The notes below the pieces were generated by a model. The model had not been told where the DNA came from, ran no database searches, and was given only the letters and a program-made list of their open reading frames with translations. A program made the position numbers and the translations under genes. Shown here piece after piece: positions 8,546-17,044 of a DNA stretch of 41,509 bases. Source of the stretch: Clostridia bacterium. GTDB taxonomy: Bacteria; Bacillota_A; Clostridia; Christensenellales; Aristaeellaceae. Within the stretch, counting starts at the first letter, position 1, and each line of letters begins with the position of its first letter. Where the stretch lies: contig JAGBBE010000076.1 of NCBI GenBank assembly GCA_017938645.1, positions 1 to 41,509 on the forward strand, given 5' to 3'.

Positions 8546-9238
8546 CTACTTCCCCATTATGAATTTCCGGATCGTCTTTTCTTCTGCTGCCGGGTTCAAT
8601 CGCAGGATCTGCTGCCGGATCTTTTCATAGCTTTTCCCTGCGTCTAGTTCCGGGATTGCACACCCACGTTCAGACCAGAAATCCTCCACGGTGGCGAATA
8701 CTGTACTGTTCCAACCGTATTCAATACCATATTGGCTTCTCTTCTGTTTGCGTCCAATCATGGTGATGTACATGCCCATCTGCAGCTCAATCATCGCACG
8801 GTCAAAGGCGGATCTGTCTTCCTTGCCAAAGCCTCCCAGGGACTTGATCTCATGCAGCGCCACGGCTTCCTCGGAAACGATCTCGTAGATTTTCTTTGCA
8901 GTGCGACTGACTTTGCCATCTTCATACGCTTCAAGCAGGCTCTCGCCATCTCTTCGGACGGCATAGAAATACGGATACCAATCTTCTGTGATAAACCCAC
9001 TGGTCTTGAAAAACACCTTGGCATAGGCGATGTCGTCCCGCTCCTCCAGCACGCGCATGCGCCACTCCCAGGGATCGATCTCCGGGTCGCCGCAGTGCCA
9101 GCGCACAGGTGTGTCCAGCGCTTTTTGCGTCTGCCAGTCAAAATCAATCAGCGCAAAAATTCCCTTGGCATTGCCCCCGCCCATGGAAAAGCCACATCTA
9201 TGCAGCTCCCGGCAGAAGTCTTCAAAGTTGCTGATCAT
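8546..9238 (-). CDS. AlkZ-related protein (putative DNA-glycosylase-like)
   Basis: Start chosen at ATG 9238, preceded by GAGGAGG at a good distance; the longer frame upstream runs through its promoter. 230 residues. The blocks DPEIDPWEWRMRV, AYAKVFFKTSGFI, WYPYFYAVRR, and GFGKEDRSAFDRAMIELQMGMYI match my recollection of the clostridial family called AlkZ-related. That family shares a region with the AlkZ/YcaQ interstrand-crosslink glycosylases. Enzyme activity is not shown by any motif I can see. It is a single gene with its own promoter, convergent with phoR. Confidence 0.6.
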   Translation of the reverse strand: MISNFEDFCRELHRCGFSMGGGNAKGIFALIDFDWQTQKALDTPVRWHCGDPEIDPWEWRMRVLEERDDIAYAKVFFKTSGFITEDWYPYFYAVRRDGESLLEAYEDGKVSRTAKKIYEIVSEEAVALHEIKSLGGFGKEDRSAFDRAMIELQMGMYITMIGRKQKRSQYGIEYGWNSTVFATVEDFWSERGCAIPELDAGKSYEKIRQQILRLNPAAEEKTIRKFIMGK

Positions 9239-9298
9239 GCTGACTTGCCCTCCTCTTGCATCATGATTGAGAATGGAGTTGAAACATTCCGCATCAAC

Positions 9299-9327
9299 AT
9301 TATAGGACAGTCTTTTGAAGCAGACAA
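9299..9327 (-). promoter_or_regulatory. Promoter of the AlkZ-related gene
   Basis: On the minus strand TTGTCT (9322-9327), 17 bases, then TATAAT (9299-9304). This places the start of transcription inside the upstream open frame and supports the ATG at 9238. Confidence 0.7.
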
Positions 9328-9550
9328 GCGAACAGAAAAAAATACGCAGCACCTTATTTCTGCTGCGAATACGGAAATATTAAATCTTTGTGACATGATC
9401 TTCGAGCTGCTTTTGCCGTTTTCCGTGTCATGAGTCGTGTCATGAGTGGGTTTTTTCGGGCGAAAAAACGTCCGTTTGAGCGAATAAATTCGAACGAATT
9501 TGCAAAGTAAGGTTGACAAACGTTCGGCATATCGGACGAACAATAAGAAA
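9328..9550. other. Non-coding stretch between tRNA-Leu and the AlkZ-related gene
   Basis: No gene seen. It holds a near-tandem direct repeat (GTGTCATGAGTC, GTGTCATGAGTG at 9425-9448) and a perfect hairpin GTTTTTTCG-GG-CGAAAAAAC at 9450-9469. Sequence just downstream of a tRNA gene is a common integration site, but I see no integrase or second att copy. Confidence 0.3.
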
Positions 9551-9574
9551 ATCCGGACGAATTTTCGTCCGGAT
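9551..9574 (-). terminator. Terminator of tRNA-Leu
   Basis: 10-bp perfect stem (ATCCGGACGA / TCGTCCGGAT). On the minus strand it is followed by TTTTCTT, 3 bases after the CCA end of the tRNA. Confidence 0.85.
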
Positions 9575-9576
9575 TT

Positions 9577-9663
9577 TGGTGCGGGAAACAGGACTTGAAC
9601 CTGCATGTCCTTAAGAACACATGAACCTGAATCATGCGCGTCTGCCAATTCCGCCATTCCCGC
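9577..9663 (-). tRNA. tRNA-Leu (anticodon CAG)
   Basis: 87 bases with encoded CCA. The acceptor stem GCGGGAA/TTCCCGC pairs perfectly. The anticodon arm CATGA-TTCAGGT-TCATG gives anticodon CAG (complement of 9627-9629). There is a long class II variable arm, and the T arm has TTCAAGT. It decodes CUG, the commonest Leu codon in the neighbouring genes. Confidence 0.95.
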
Positions 9664-9753
9664 GCGGTGCCTATATAAATTACGCCGCGAAAAGAAGAAT
9701 TCCTTCTGAAAAATCAAAAAAATTGCAAAAAAACTTTTTTTCTATGGCAAGTA

Positions 9754-9762
9754 TGGTATAAT
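9754..9762 (+). promoter_or_regulatory. Extended -10 promoter of asnA
   Basis: TGGTATAAT (TGn plus consensus TATAAT at 9757-9762) with only a T-rich -35 region, 35 bases before the asnA start. Confidence 0.6.
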
Positions 9763-9797
9763 CGAACGTATCCTGTGACCTGAAAGGTGGTTTTTTT

Positions 9798-10805
9798 ATG
9801 AACCGTACGGTTATTCCTCAGGGCTACGAGCCCCGCTTGTCCCTGTATGAAACGCAGACTGCCATCAGCCTGATCAAGCGCACTTTTCAGGATCATCTCG
9901 CGCACAGCCTGAACCTCAAGCGTGTGTCTGCGCCGCTGTTTGTAGACCCCATGAGCGGCCTCAACGACGACCTCAACGGCGTGGAGCGCGCCGTCAGCTT
10001 TGATATTCCTGCCGCCCAGATGGATGCGCAGGTCGTGCATTCGCTGGCCAAGTGGAAGCGCATGGCGCTCTACCGGTATGATTTCCACTCCGGCAAGGGC
10101 GTGTATACCGACATGAACGCCATCCGCCGCGATGAAGAGCTGGACAACCTGCACTCCATCTACGTCGACCAGTGGGACTGGGAAAAGGTCATCACCCGCG
10201 AGATGCGCACCGTTGCCTACCTCAAGGACACCGTGCGCGACATCGTGCAGTGCATCTCCGATGCGTCGCTCATCGTCAACGGACGCTATCCCAAGCTGCG
10301 CACCCAGCTGCCCAGCGACGTGACCTTCATCACGTCCGAGGAACTTTTGCAGCTCTATCCCGACAAGACCGCCAAGGAGCGCGAGAACCTGTTTGTGCGC
10401 GAGCATCCGGTGACATTTTTGATCGGCATCGGCCACAAGCTGTCCAATGGTCAGCCGCACGACGGCCGCGCGCCCGACTATGACGACTGGAACCTCAACG
10501 GCGATTTGCTCTATTACTGTCCCACGCTGGACTGCTCCATCGAGCTCAGCTCCATGGGCATCCGCGTCGACAGCGAGGTGCTCGACCAGCAGCTTTCGCT
10601 TGCCGGGTGCGATAACCGCCGCAATCTGACCTATCACCGCATGCTGCTCAACGGCGAGCTGCCGCTGACCATTGGCGGGGGCATCGGCCAGAGCCGCCTG
10701 TGTATGCTCATGCTTGGCAAGGCGCATATCGGCGAGGTGCAGTCCTCCATCTGGGACGCCGACACCCAGCGCAAGTGCCGCGAGGCGGGCATCACACTGC
10801 TGTAA
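9798..10805 (+). CDS. asnA: Aspartate-ammonia ligase (asparagine synthetase A)
   Basis: 335 residues, the usual AsnA length. It makes asparagine from aspartate, ammonia and ATP through an aspartyl-adenylate, using a class II aminoacyl-tRNA-synthetase-like fold. Visible family blocks are LNLKRVSAPLFVD, GLNDDLNGVERAVSFDI, HSLAKWKRMAL, DMNAIRRDEELDNLHSIYVDQWDWE, GRAPDYDDWNLNGDLL and the C-terminal LTIGGGIGQSRLCML, which holds the class II motif 3 arginine. AAAGGTGG lies upstream. It is a single-gene unit with its own promoter and terminator. Confidence 0.96.
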   Translation: MNRTVIPQGYEPRLSLYETQTAISLIKRTFQDHLAHSLNLKRVSAPLFVDPMSGLNDDLNGVERAVSFDIPAAQMDAQVVHSLAKWKRMALYRYDFHSGKGVYTDMNAIRRDEELDNLHSIYVDQWDWEKVITREMRTVAYLKDTVRDIVQCISDASLIVNGRYPKLRTQLPSDVTFITSEELLQLYPDKTAKERENLFVREHPVTFLIGIGHKLSNGQPHDGRAPDYDDWNLNGDLLYYCPTLDCSIELSSMGIRVDSEVLDQQLSLAGCDNRRNLTYHRMLLNGELPLTIGGGIGQSRLCMLMLGKAHIGEVQSSIWDADTQRKCREAGITLL

Positions 10806-10808
10806 TGG

Positions 10809-10842
10809 AAAAAAGCTCTTTGCGGGTGCAAAGAGCTTTTTT
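10809..10842 (+). terminator. Terminator of asnA
   Basis: Perfect 15-base arms (AAAAAAGCTCTTTGC / GCAAAGAGCTTTTTT) with a GGGT loop, 4 bases after the stop. The A- and T-tracts make it usable on both strands. Confidence 0.93.
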
Positions 10843-10925
10843 CAATGAAGGAATGAAGGAATGAAGACGCCGCTTGCGCGGCTAATGAAGTACCTCGCTT
10901 CGCTCGGAATGATAGCAAGCCGGTC
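10843..10925. repeat. Short REP-like intergenic palindromes
   Basis: Tandem GGAATGAA units, then GCCGCTTGCGCGGC and a CTCGCTTCGCTCGG palindrome. These resemble the dispersed extragenic palindromes found in many Clostridia. The single copy seen here prevents a firm family call. Confidence 0.4.
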
Positions 10926-10927
10926 TT

Positions 10928-11353
10928 TCAGGTAAAATCAATTTCGTACCGCTTTCCGTTTGACATCAGCACGCCGTCGGTCAGGCGGATGCAGAGAATC
11001 ACGGTGTTGGGATCGTCCAGATCGGAATGGCCGTTCATCAGCCATGCGGCGAAAACCTCGCGCAGCTTCTGTGTCATCGCGGCATTTGCCGGACTGTTGA
11101 ACGAACCAAGATTAACGCCTTTTCCGTGTGCGGTGAACCATTCGCCGCAGATGGCCACGGAATCATTTTCCTGAATCTGCTGCATCTTGCCCGACAGCGC
11201 ATGCGTCACCGAGTAAAACGCGCCGTCCGCATAATAAGCGTCCACCGTGCGCACGTGCGGCGTGCCGTCCTTCACGGTAGCCAGCGCGATGAGAGAGTCC
11301 TTTCCGAAACGTTCGTTGAGGATTTCATTTACCTCAGAAGTCCGTTTTTCCAT
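10928..11353 (-). CDS. Pyridoxamine 5'-phosphate oxidase-like FMN-binding protein
   Basis: 141-residue split-barrel protein. The family order is seen: N-terminal helix (EVNEILNERFGKDSLIALATVKDGTPHVRTVDAYYADGAF), strand with SGKMQQIQENDSVAICGEW, then a C-terminal strand pair. Relatives bind flavin and act as small oxidoreductases or general stress proteins. The real substrate cannot be read from sequence. AGGAGG lies at a good distance from ATG 11353. The promoter is within the divergent gap shared with the flavodoxin-like gene. Confidence 0.8.
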   Translation of the reverse strand: MEKRTSEVNEILNERFGKDSLIALATVKDGTPHVRTVDAYYADGAFYSVTHALSGKMQQIQENDSVAICGEWFTAHGKGVNLGSFNSPANAAMTQKLREVFAAWLMNGHSDLDDPNTVILCIRLTDGVLMSNGKRYEIDFT

Positions 11354-11374
11354 TTTTCCGACCTCCTTTTGTCC

Positions 11375-11403
11375 ATTATACCGTCAATACCATTTTTCGT
11401 CAA
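11375..11403 (-). promoter_or_regulatory. Promoter of the PNPOx-like gene
   Basis: On the minus strand TTGACG (11398-11403), 17 bases, TATAAT (11375-11380). Confidence 0.75.
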
Positions 11404-11409
11404 AAGCCC

Positions 11410-11440
11410 TTGACCGCGCCCCGCCTGCGGATGATACAAT
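11410..11440 (+). promoter_or_regulatory. Probable promoter of the flavodoxin-like gene
   Basis: TTGACC (11410-11415), 19 bases, TACAAT (11435-11440). The spacer is longer than ideal. It starts 6 bases from the divergent promoter, so the two -35 boxes lie back to back. Confidence 0.5.
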
Positions 11441-11470
11441 AGATACAGAAACCGAAAGGAGCGCATCCCG

Positions 11471-12100
11471 ATGAAAGTGATTTTGCTCAACGGAAGCCCC
11501 AAGGCCAATGGCAACACCGCCCTTGCGCTGAACGAAATGAAGACCATTTTTGCCGAGGAAGGCGTCGAGGCCGAGATCATCCACGTAGGCCATCTGCCGG
11601 TTCGCAGCTGCATTGCGTGCGGAAAGTGCCGCGAGCTTGGCAAATGCGTTTTTGACGACATCGTAAACGAAGTGGCCGAAAAATTCGAGCAGGCCGATGG
11701 CATTGTCTTCGGCACGCCGGTCTACTATGCCGCTGCCAACCCGACCCTCACCGCTCTGGCAACTCGCCTGTTCTATTCCACCCGCTTCCCCAAGACCATG
11801 AAAGTTGGCGCAAGCGTGGTCATCGCGCGCCGCGGCGGATGCTCGTCCACCTTTGACGAACTCAACAAGTTCTTCACCATCTCCGGCATGCCCATTGCCT
11901 CCAGCCAGTACTGGAACAGCGTCCACGGCGGCGCGCCCGGCGAGGCTGCGCAGGACGCCGAAGGACTGCAGACCATGCGCACCCTTGCGCGCAACATGTC
12001 CTTCCTCCTCAAGAGCATCCAGCTCGGCAAAGAAAAATACGGTCTCCCGCAGCGCGAAAAAGGCATCTACACCAACTTCATCCAAGGGCTTCGCCCTTGA
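11471..12100 (+). CDS. Flavodoxin family protein / NADPH-dependent FMN reductase
   Basis: 209 residues with a flavodoxin-like fold. The N-terminal FMN phosphate loop is LNGSPKANGNTALAL (residues 6-20). A CIACGKCRELGKC cluster follows, typical of this iron-sulfur-flavoprotein-like subgroup, then GIVFGTPVYYAAANPTLTAL. It probably reduces flavins or quinone-like compounds. The last codons (QGLRP-stop) form the left arm of the CAAGGGC/GCCCTTG hairpin that opens repeat A1. AAAGGAG lies before the start. Confidence 0.85.
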   Translation: MKVILLNGSPKANGNTALALNEMKTIFAEEGVEAEIIHVGHLPVRSCIACGKCRELGKCVFDDIVNEVAEKFEQADGIVFGTPVYYAAANPTLTALATRLFYSTRFPKTMKVGASVVIARRGGCSSTFDELNKFFTISGMPIASSQYWNSVHGGAPGEAAQDAEGLQTMRTLARNMSFLLKSIQLGKEKYGLPQREKGIYTNFIQGLRP

Positions 12101-12539
12101 CCCGTGGACCGCTTCGCGGGGCTTGGCGGACGGAGTTTCGCCTTGCATGCTCAGACTGCCGGTCGGCGGAGGGCCTCCCGGCTCGCTTGCGTGATCGTTT
12201 TTGTTGGCTTCCGGAGTCTTGTCCTGCCTTTTCAGACCGCCGGTCGGCGGAGGGCCTCCCGGCTCGCTTGAGTGATCGGATAACCAAACCAGCGTTACTT
12301 CATTGATCGAAGCAACGCTGGTTTTTTGTATGGAAGAGAAGAAGAGGGCGCGTCACATGGTGCGCCCGGAACTATGGCCTAATTGCCTGCCACGTTCCTC
12401 TCCCTTATATCCTTTATCTTTGCCTTACGGGGGTCCGGGGTGTCCCCGGTCGTTTCAAGGGGGCTACGGGAGGCCACAGGGTCGAAGGGGGGAAATCGAA
12501 ATCCCCCCAGACCCACATGCCCAAGCGGAGCGGGCAGAG
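12083..12539 (+). repeat. Structured intergenic repeat family A, copy 1
   Basis: Matches 41135-41509 almost base for base over most of its length. Order of parts: opening hairpin CAAGGGC-TTC-GCCCTTG; GACCGCTTCGCGGGGCTTGG; a CCGGTCGGCGGAGGGCC block; a terminator hairpin; GGGCGC/GCGCCC hairpin; CCGGGG-TGT-CCCCGG; GGGGGGA/TCCCCCC; and AGCGGAGCGGGCAGAG. This copy has the CCGGTCGGCGG block twice (12152-12197 and 12233-12278), which explains its extra length of about 80 bases. Open frames crossing it are not genes. Confidence 0.9.
12287..12327 (+). terminator. Terminator carried inside repeat A copy 1
   Basis: AACCAGCGTT / AACGCTGGTT perfect arms with an inner CTTC/GAAG pair, then TTTTTT. The same element sits in copy 2 at 41255-41297, where the inner stem is CTTCT/AGAAG, different bases but still paired. 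Confidence 0.85.
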
Positions 12540-12632
12540 TACGCGACCTGTCACGGCAGTGACGACAACAACCTGAGGCAACCCTCAAAAAAACGCCCGC
12601 GCTGCGTCTAAGCGCAAAACCCCCGGTAGGGA

Positions 12633-12661
12633 TTGCATATCCCCCTCATTTTCGGTACAAT
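12633..12661 (+). promoter_or_regulatory. Promoter of metY-metA
   Basis: TTGCAT (12633-12638), 17 bases, TACAAT (12656-12661), 35 bases before the metY start. The leader is too short for a SAM riboswitch or T-box. Confidence 0.65.
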
Positions 12662-12696
12662 AGGAAGCAACTTTTGTAATCAAGGAGGCCCCGCAG

Positions 12697-13980
12697 ATGA
12701 GTAACTACCGCATGGAAACCAAGTGCGTGCAAAGCGGATATACCCCCGGAAACGGCGAACCCAGACAGATTCCGATCATCCAGTCTACCACGTTCAAATA
12801 CGCTGACTCCGATAGCATGGGTAAGCTGTTTGATCTCGAGGCCAATGGCTATTTCTATTCGCGTCTGCAGAACCCCACGTGCGACCATGTGGCAGCCAAG
12901 ATCTGCGATATGGAGGGCGGCACGGCGGCCATGCTCACGTCCTCCGGTCAGGCGGCCAATTTCTTTGCGGCGTTCAATATCGCCAATGCGGGCGACCATA
13001 TCATTTCGTCCACGGCCATCTATGGCGGTACGTTCAACCTCTTTTCCGTTACGATGAAGAAGATGGGCATTGACTTCACCTTCATCGACCCCGACTGCAC
13101 GGAGGAGGAGCTCAACGCGGCGTTCCGTCCCAATACCAAGGCGGTGTTTGGCGAGACCATCGCAAACCCGGCGCTCACGGTGCTGGATATCGAAAAGTTC
13201 GCAAAGGCCGCGCATGCGCATCAGGTGCCGCTGATCATTGATAATACCTTTGCCACGCCGGTGAACTGCCGTCCCATCGAGTGGGGCGCGGACATCGTGA
13301 CGCATTCCACCACCAAGTACATGGACGGCCATGGCGCGGCGGTGGGCGGCTGCATCGTGGACAGCGGCAAGTTCGACTGGATGGCTGCCAGGGAGAAATT
13401 CCCCGGCCTCTGTACGCCGGATATGAGCTATCATGGCATCACCTATGCCGAGCGCTTCGGCAAGGAAGGCGCGTTCATCACCAAGGCCACCGCGCAGCTC
13501 ATGCGCGATTTCGGCTGCACGCCTGCGCCGCAGAGCGCCTTTTTGCTCAACCTCGGTCTGGAAAGCCTGCATGTGCGCATGCCGCGCCATTGCGAGAACG
13601 CGCAGGCCGTGGCGGAGTTCCTCGAGAACCATCCCAAGATCGCGTGGGTCAATTATGCGGGCCTTCCGTCCAACCGTTATCATGAGCTGGCCAAGAAGTA
13701 TATGCCAAACGGCACCTGCGGCGTGGTCAGCTTCGGCGTGAAGGGCGGACGCGAGGCTGCTACGAAGTTCATGGCCGGACTGAAAATCGCCGCCATCGAA
13801 ACCCATGTGGCCGATGCGCGCACCTGCTGCCTGCATCCGGCGTCCTCCACCCATCGTCAGATGAGCGAGGAGGAGCTGATCGCCGCGGGCGTTCCGGGCG
13901 ATCTGGTTCGCCTGAGCTGCGGTCTGGAAAGCAAGTACGACCTCATTGAGGACGTGCGTCAGGCGCTTGAAAATATCTGA
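12697..13980 (+). CDS. metY: O-acetylhomoserine sulfhydrylase
   Basis: 427-residue PLP enzyme of the Cys/Met metabolism family. It makes homocysteine from O-acetylhomoserine and sulfide. Seen: TKCVQSGYTPG at the N-terminus, PIIQSTTFKY, YSRLQNPT, SSGQAA, STAIYGGTFNLF, DNTFATP and the PLP lysine Lys207 in HSTTKYMDGHG. The C-terminal HPASSTHRQM and GDLVRLSCGLE are also present. The long YGGTFNL-type insert and overall length fit MetY rather than cystathionine synthase. AAGGAGG lies upstream. metA follows 18 bases downstream and supplies the substrate. Confidence 0.93.
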   Translation: MSNYRMETKCVQSGYTPGNGEPRQIPIIQSTTFKYADSDSMGKLFDLEANGYFYSRLQNPTCDHVAAKICDMEGGTAAMLTSSGQAANFFAAFNIANAGDHIISSTAIYGGTFNLFSVTMKKMGIDFTFIDPDCTEEELNAAFRPNTKAVFGETIANPALTVLDIEKFAKAAHAHQVPLIIDNTFATPVNCRPIEWGADIVTHSTTKYMDGHGAAVGGCIVDSGKFDWMAAREKFPGLCTPDMSYHGITYAERFGKEGAFITKATAQLMRDFGCTPAPQSAFLLNLGLESLHVRMPRHCENAQAVAEFLENHPKIAWVNYAGLPSNRYHELAKKYMPNGTCGVVSFGVKGGREAATKFMAGLKIAAIETHVADARTCCLHPASSTHRQMSEEELIAAGVPGDLVRLSCGLESKYDLIEDVRQALENI

Positions 13981-13998
13981 ACGAGAGGATGAGCTTTC

Positions 13999-14916
13999 GT
14001 GCCCATCAAGGTACCCAACGGTCTCCCGGCAATTCAGACGCTTCAGGAGGAAAACATCTTCGTGATGACCGAAAACCGCGCCACCACGCAGGATATCCGT
14101 CCGCTGAAGATTATGCTGTTAAACCTCATGCCCACCAAGATTGACACCGAAACCCAGCTCAGCCGCCTGCTTGGCAACACGCCGCTGCAGGTGGAGCTTA
14201 CCCTCGTGCGCACCAAATCCCACGAAAGCCGCAATACGCCCGAGGAGCATATGCTGGCGTTCTATCAGGAGTTTGACGATGTGCGTCAGCACAACTTTGA
14301 CGGGCTGATCATCACCGGCGCGCCGGTGGAGCATCTGCCGTTTGAGGAGGTCGACTACTGGCAGGAGCTGTGCACGATCATGGAGTGGTCGAAAACGCAT
14401 GTGCATTCCACGTTCCATATCTGCTGGGGCGCGCAGGCCGGGCTGTACTATCACTTCGGCATCGGCAAGCAGCCTCTGCCGGAAAAGATGTTCGGCGTTT
14501 TCCCGCACAAACGCGATTACGAGAAGTCCATCCTTCTGCGCGGATTTGACGAGGTGTTTATGGTGCCGCATTCGCGCCACACCACCATCGACCGTGCTGA
14601 AATCGAAGCCGAGCCTCAGCTGCGCATCCTTGCATCCTCCGAGGAGGCCGGCGTGTACGCCATTGCTACGCGCAACGGCCGGCAGATCTTCATCACCGGC
14701 CACAGCGAGTACGATGCGCTGACGCTGGAGCGCGAGTACAAACGCGACGTGGCCGCCGGAAAGACTATCAACGTGCCGAAGAATTATTATCCCGGCGATG
14801 ATCCCTCGAAGACTCCGATTGTGAGCTGGAGATCGCATGCGAATCTTTTGTACTGCAACTGGCTGAATTATTTTGTGTATCAGACCACGCCGTACAATCT
14901 GGACGAATTGCATTAA
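13999..14916 (+). CDS. metA: Homoserine O-acetyltransferase (MetA type)
   Basis: The GTG start follows GAGAGGATGAG; 305 residues. Catalytic Cys142 is in [15 protein letters not shown], His235 and Glu237 in GHSEYD. Residue 111 is Glu (GAPVEHLPF). In this family Glu at that place goes with acetyl-CoA and Gly with succinyl-CoA, so the product should be O-acetylhomoserine, which suits metY next door. It forms a two-gene operon with metY. Confidence 0.93.
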   Translation: MPIKVPNGLPAIQTLQEENIFVMTENRATTQDIRPLKIMLLNLMPTKIDTETQLSRLLGNTPLQVELTLVRTKSHESRNTPEEHMLAFYQEFDDVRQHNFDGLIITGAPVEHLPFEEVDYWQELCTIMEWSKTHVHSTFHICWGAQAGLYYHFGIGKQPLPEKMFGVFPHKRDYEKSILLRGFDEVFMVPHSRHTTIDRAEIEAEPQLRILASSEEAGVYAIATRNGRQIFITGHSEYDALTLEREYKRDVAAGKTINVPKNYYPGDDPSKTPIVSWRSHANLLYCNWLNYFVYQTTPYNLDELH

Positions 14917-14956
14917 TCAAAAGAAGACCCTTCCCGTTTGGGAAGGGCCTTTGATT
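14915..14956. terminator. Bidirectional terminator between metA and the hydrolase gene
   Basis: CCCTTCCC-GTTT-GGGAAGGG with flanking AATCAAA/TTTGATT arms. It serves metA on the plus strand and, with CTTCTTTTG following, the convergent hydrolase gene. Confidence 0.85.
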
Positions 14957-14966
14957 ATGCGTTTGA

Positions 14967-16853
14967 TCAGTAGAAGTACTTGAGCACAGCCGTGGTGGAA
15001 GCAACGGTCCAGGTGCCCCAGAGCACTGCGGTGAACAGGCCGGGCCAGATGGAGTTGCTCTTCTGGCTGATGAATACGTTGATGGCGTTGCCGACGCTGA
15101 TGCCGATGATCATGGGGATCAGGCCGACGCCGAGGATGTAGAGGCGGTTGACCTTGAACATGGGCAGGATGACGTCGTTTACGTTGAGCTGCACCACGAA
15201 GACGATCCACAGGATGAGCAGGCCGCCGATAGCGACGAGGGTCATGATGATTACGTTCTTCACAGTGGTTTTGGTGGTGCCGTCGCCGTTGAGGCCGAGG
15301 GAACGGGCCGCCAGCGTGCTGGAGAGGAAGTAAGGCACCAGGAAGATGAAGTACATCACAAAGATGAAGGAACGGTTGGCGTTGATGGTACGCATCATGA
15401 AGGTCATGATGTGCAGACCCTGCTGGGTGAAGCTGGTGGCCACGGCCATGAGCACATAGCCGCTGCCCACGGTGATGAGGCCGTAAAGCAGGGACTTGAG
15501 GATGTAGAGGAAGGAGAATCCGCCTTCATCAGAGGTGGCAAAGCCGTAGTTGCGCAGGTTGCCGCCGTTCTTCTTGCCATAGGTGAAGTGATACACCAGG
15601 AACAGCACGATCAGCACCAGAGACAGCAGCCACTGCCAGCACAGCCATGCGCTGACGTTGCCGTCCAGCAGCCACAGGCCGCTCACCGGGATGAAGCCAA
15701 GGAAGGTGTCCTGCGGCAGCTTGCCGGTGGCATACAGCGCGGGAGGCAGGATGCACAGGAGAATCAGCGCGAGGAACCACATCGGACTGAACTTCTTGTA
15801 GCCGACGTTCTTCAGAGGCTTCAGCGTGAGGCTGGCGAAGAAACTGGTCTTGGTCAGCGCCACAGCCACCAGACCCATCATCGCGATGATCGACAGCAGC
15901 TCCAGCGCGTATCCGATGTCATGCCACTGCCATACGGTGGAGATCTTGTGGTAATCGTCATAGGAGGTGACGCCCTCGTCAAGGCCGACGCCCACGTGGC
16001 TGGTTACGGCGTAGATGATCGTCTTCACCGCATCCTGATCGACCAGATAGTAGGCGTGGCAGGAGTCAGGCATGTAAGCGGTGCGCTTGTAGGTGTTTCC
16101 ATCGGTGCCGGTGACTTCGTAGACCTGATTGAGCATCAGCTCCGGAAGCTCCTCGGCTGCGGTGGTGTAGTCGTTGAAGAAGATGCGCTTGAGCTGTTCG
16201 ACTTGGAAATGGCTCCAGTTGGTGTCGCCCACGGCGCGGGCCAGCGCAGATTCGTCAGAGTCGCCGAGGATGTTGACGAAGTTGAAGTTGTGCTGGGTGA
16301 CGTCCTTGGGGCCGTACATGTTCATGCCCACGTTGACCTGCAGGAAGATCTCGTCCTGATGGTCAATGGCGAAGCCCACGGTATGCATGCCGCCGCCGGA
16401 ATGGCCCATGGTGATGATGTGATCCGTATCCACGAAGTTGAAGAACTTCACCGTGTTCCAGATCGTGTTCAGGCCGCGTTTTCCGTAGCCGGAGAGGCCG
16501 GAGTTGTTTTCAGAAGTGCCGGTGGGTACGTCGGAGTCGCCCTGCGCCATGTAGTCATAGGTGACTGCGGCATAGCCTCTGCGCGAAAGCTCGATGGCGT
16601 ATCCGCTGGCCTGCTCCAGCATGTCGCTGCCGCCGTGCGCAATGATGGCCAGAGGCACCTTGTTTTCCGCATTGGCAGTCTTGGGCTTGTAGAGGAGGGT
16701 GTGGATCTTGTCACCGTCGGCGGTTACAAGGTTGAGGTCTGTGATTTCCACCTTGCCCCATGTTGTTGAGGTGCCGGTGATCAGCACCACAGATAACGCA
16801 AAGACAAGTAAGATGGCAACGAGGACGATGATAAATGGACTGCGTTTTTTCAT
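14967..16853 (-). CDS. Alpha/beta hydrolase fused to a polytopic membrane domain
   Basis: 628 residues. One N-terminal helix (about 7-27) is followed by an alpha/beta hydrolase domain (about 35-300), predicted outside the membrane. It has IAHGGSD (oxyanion region, about 71-77), TYDYMAQGDSD and nucleophile Ser152 in GHSGGG; DSCHAYY is a candidate for the catalytic His. From about residue 310 there are roughly eight or nine hydrophobic helices to the C-terminus. The substrate is unknown. It could trim a glycan or lipid ester, as it is next to the sialic-acid locus and reads the same way. GGGAGGG precedes ATG 16853. Confidence 0.8.
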   Translation of the reverse strand: MKKRSPFIIVLVAILLVFALSVVLITGTSTTWGKVEITDLNLVTADGDKIHTLLYKPKTANAENKVPLAIIAHGGSDMLEQASGYAIELSRRGYAAVTYDYMAQGDSDVPTGTSENNSGLSGYGKRGLNTIWNTVKFFNFVDTDHIITMGHSGGGMHTVGFAIDHQDEIFLQVNVGMNMYGPKDVTQHNFNFVNILGDSDESALARAVGDTNWSHFQVEQLKRIFFNDYTTAAEELPELMLNQVYEVTGTDGNTYKRTAYMPDSCHAYYLVDQDAVKTIIYAVTSHVGVGLDEGVTSYDDYHKISTVWQWHDIGYALELLSIIAMMGLVAVALTKTSFFASLTLKPLKNVGYKKFSPMWFLALILLCILPPALYATGKLPQDTFLGFIPVSGLWLLDGNVSAWLCWQWLLSLVLIVLFLVYHFTYGKKNGGNLRNYGFATSDEGGFSFLYILKSLLYGLITVGSGYVLMAVATSFTQQGLHIMTFMMRTINANRSFIFVMYFIFLVPYFLSSTLAARSLGLNGDGTTKTTVKNVIIMTLVAIGGLLILWIVFVVQLNVNDVILPMFKVNRLYILGVGLIPMIIGISVGNAINVFISQKSNSIWPGLFTAVLWGTWTVASTTAVLKYFY

Positions 16854-16949
16854 GAGGTTCCCTCCCTGTTTGTTTTTTGGGGTCTGAATCGCCGCCCCTA
16901 TGGCGCAGATGGACGCCTTTTTTCTCCTGGCGTTTTCTGTTAATTAAAT

Positions 16950-16973
16950 ACATTATAATACGTTTTATAATGT
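16950..16973 (-). promoter_or_regulatory. Palindromic operator in the hydrolase promoter region
   Basis: Perfect inverted repeat ACATTATAA-N6-TTATAATGT, overlapping a TATAAT that could be the -10 of the hydrolase gene (minus strand). A dimeric repressor such as a TetR- or MarR-type protein would fit. No such regulator gene is in the window. The remaining bases of 16854-17044 are AT-rich and hold no gene. Confidence 0.5.
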
Positions 16974-17044
16974 AATAAAATGTAATATATGTGAAATTTA
17001 TCGCTTGCTGCAGTACGCTATCGTTTGCATAAACATTTTGTCCA

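Noticed and set aside
9425..9469. Possible prophage or island attachment site next to tRNA-Leu
   Set aside because: There is a direct repeat, but no integrase and no second copy of the tRNA 3' end in the window.
9235..9717. 160-codon minus-strand ORF with MAELADAHDSGSC near its start
   Set aside because: That peptide is the translation of the tRNA-Leu gene itself; the rest is the tRNA terminator and the promoter of the AlkZ-related gene.
12152..12278. CRISPR array
   Set aside because: Two repeated blocks of 46 bases only, an internal duplication within repeat A; no regular spacers and no cas genes.
12606..12696. SAM riboswitch or T-box before metY
   Set aside because: The leader after the promoter is only about 30 bases, too short for either.
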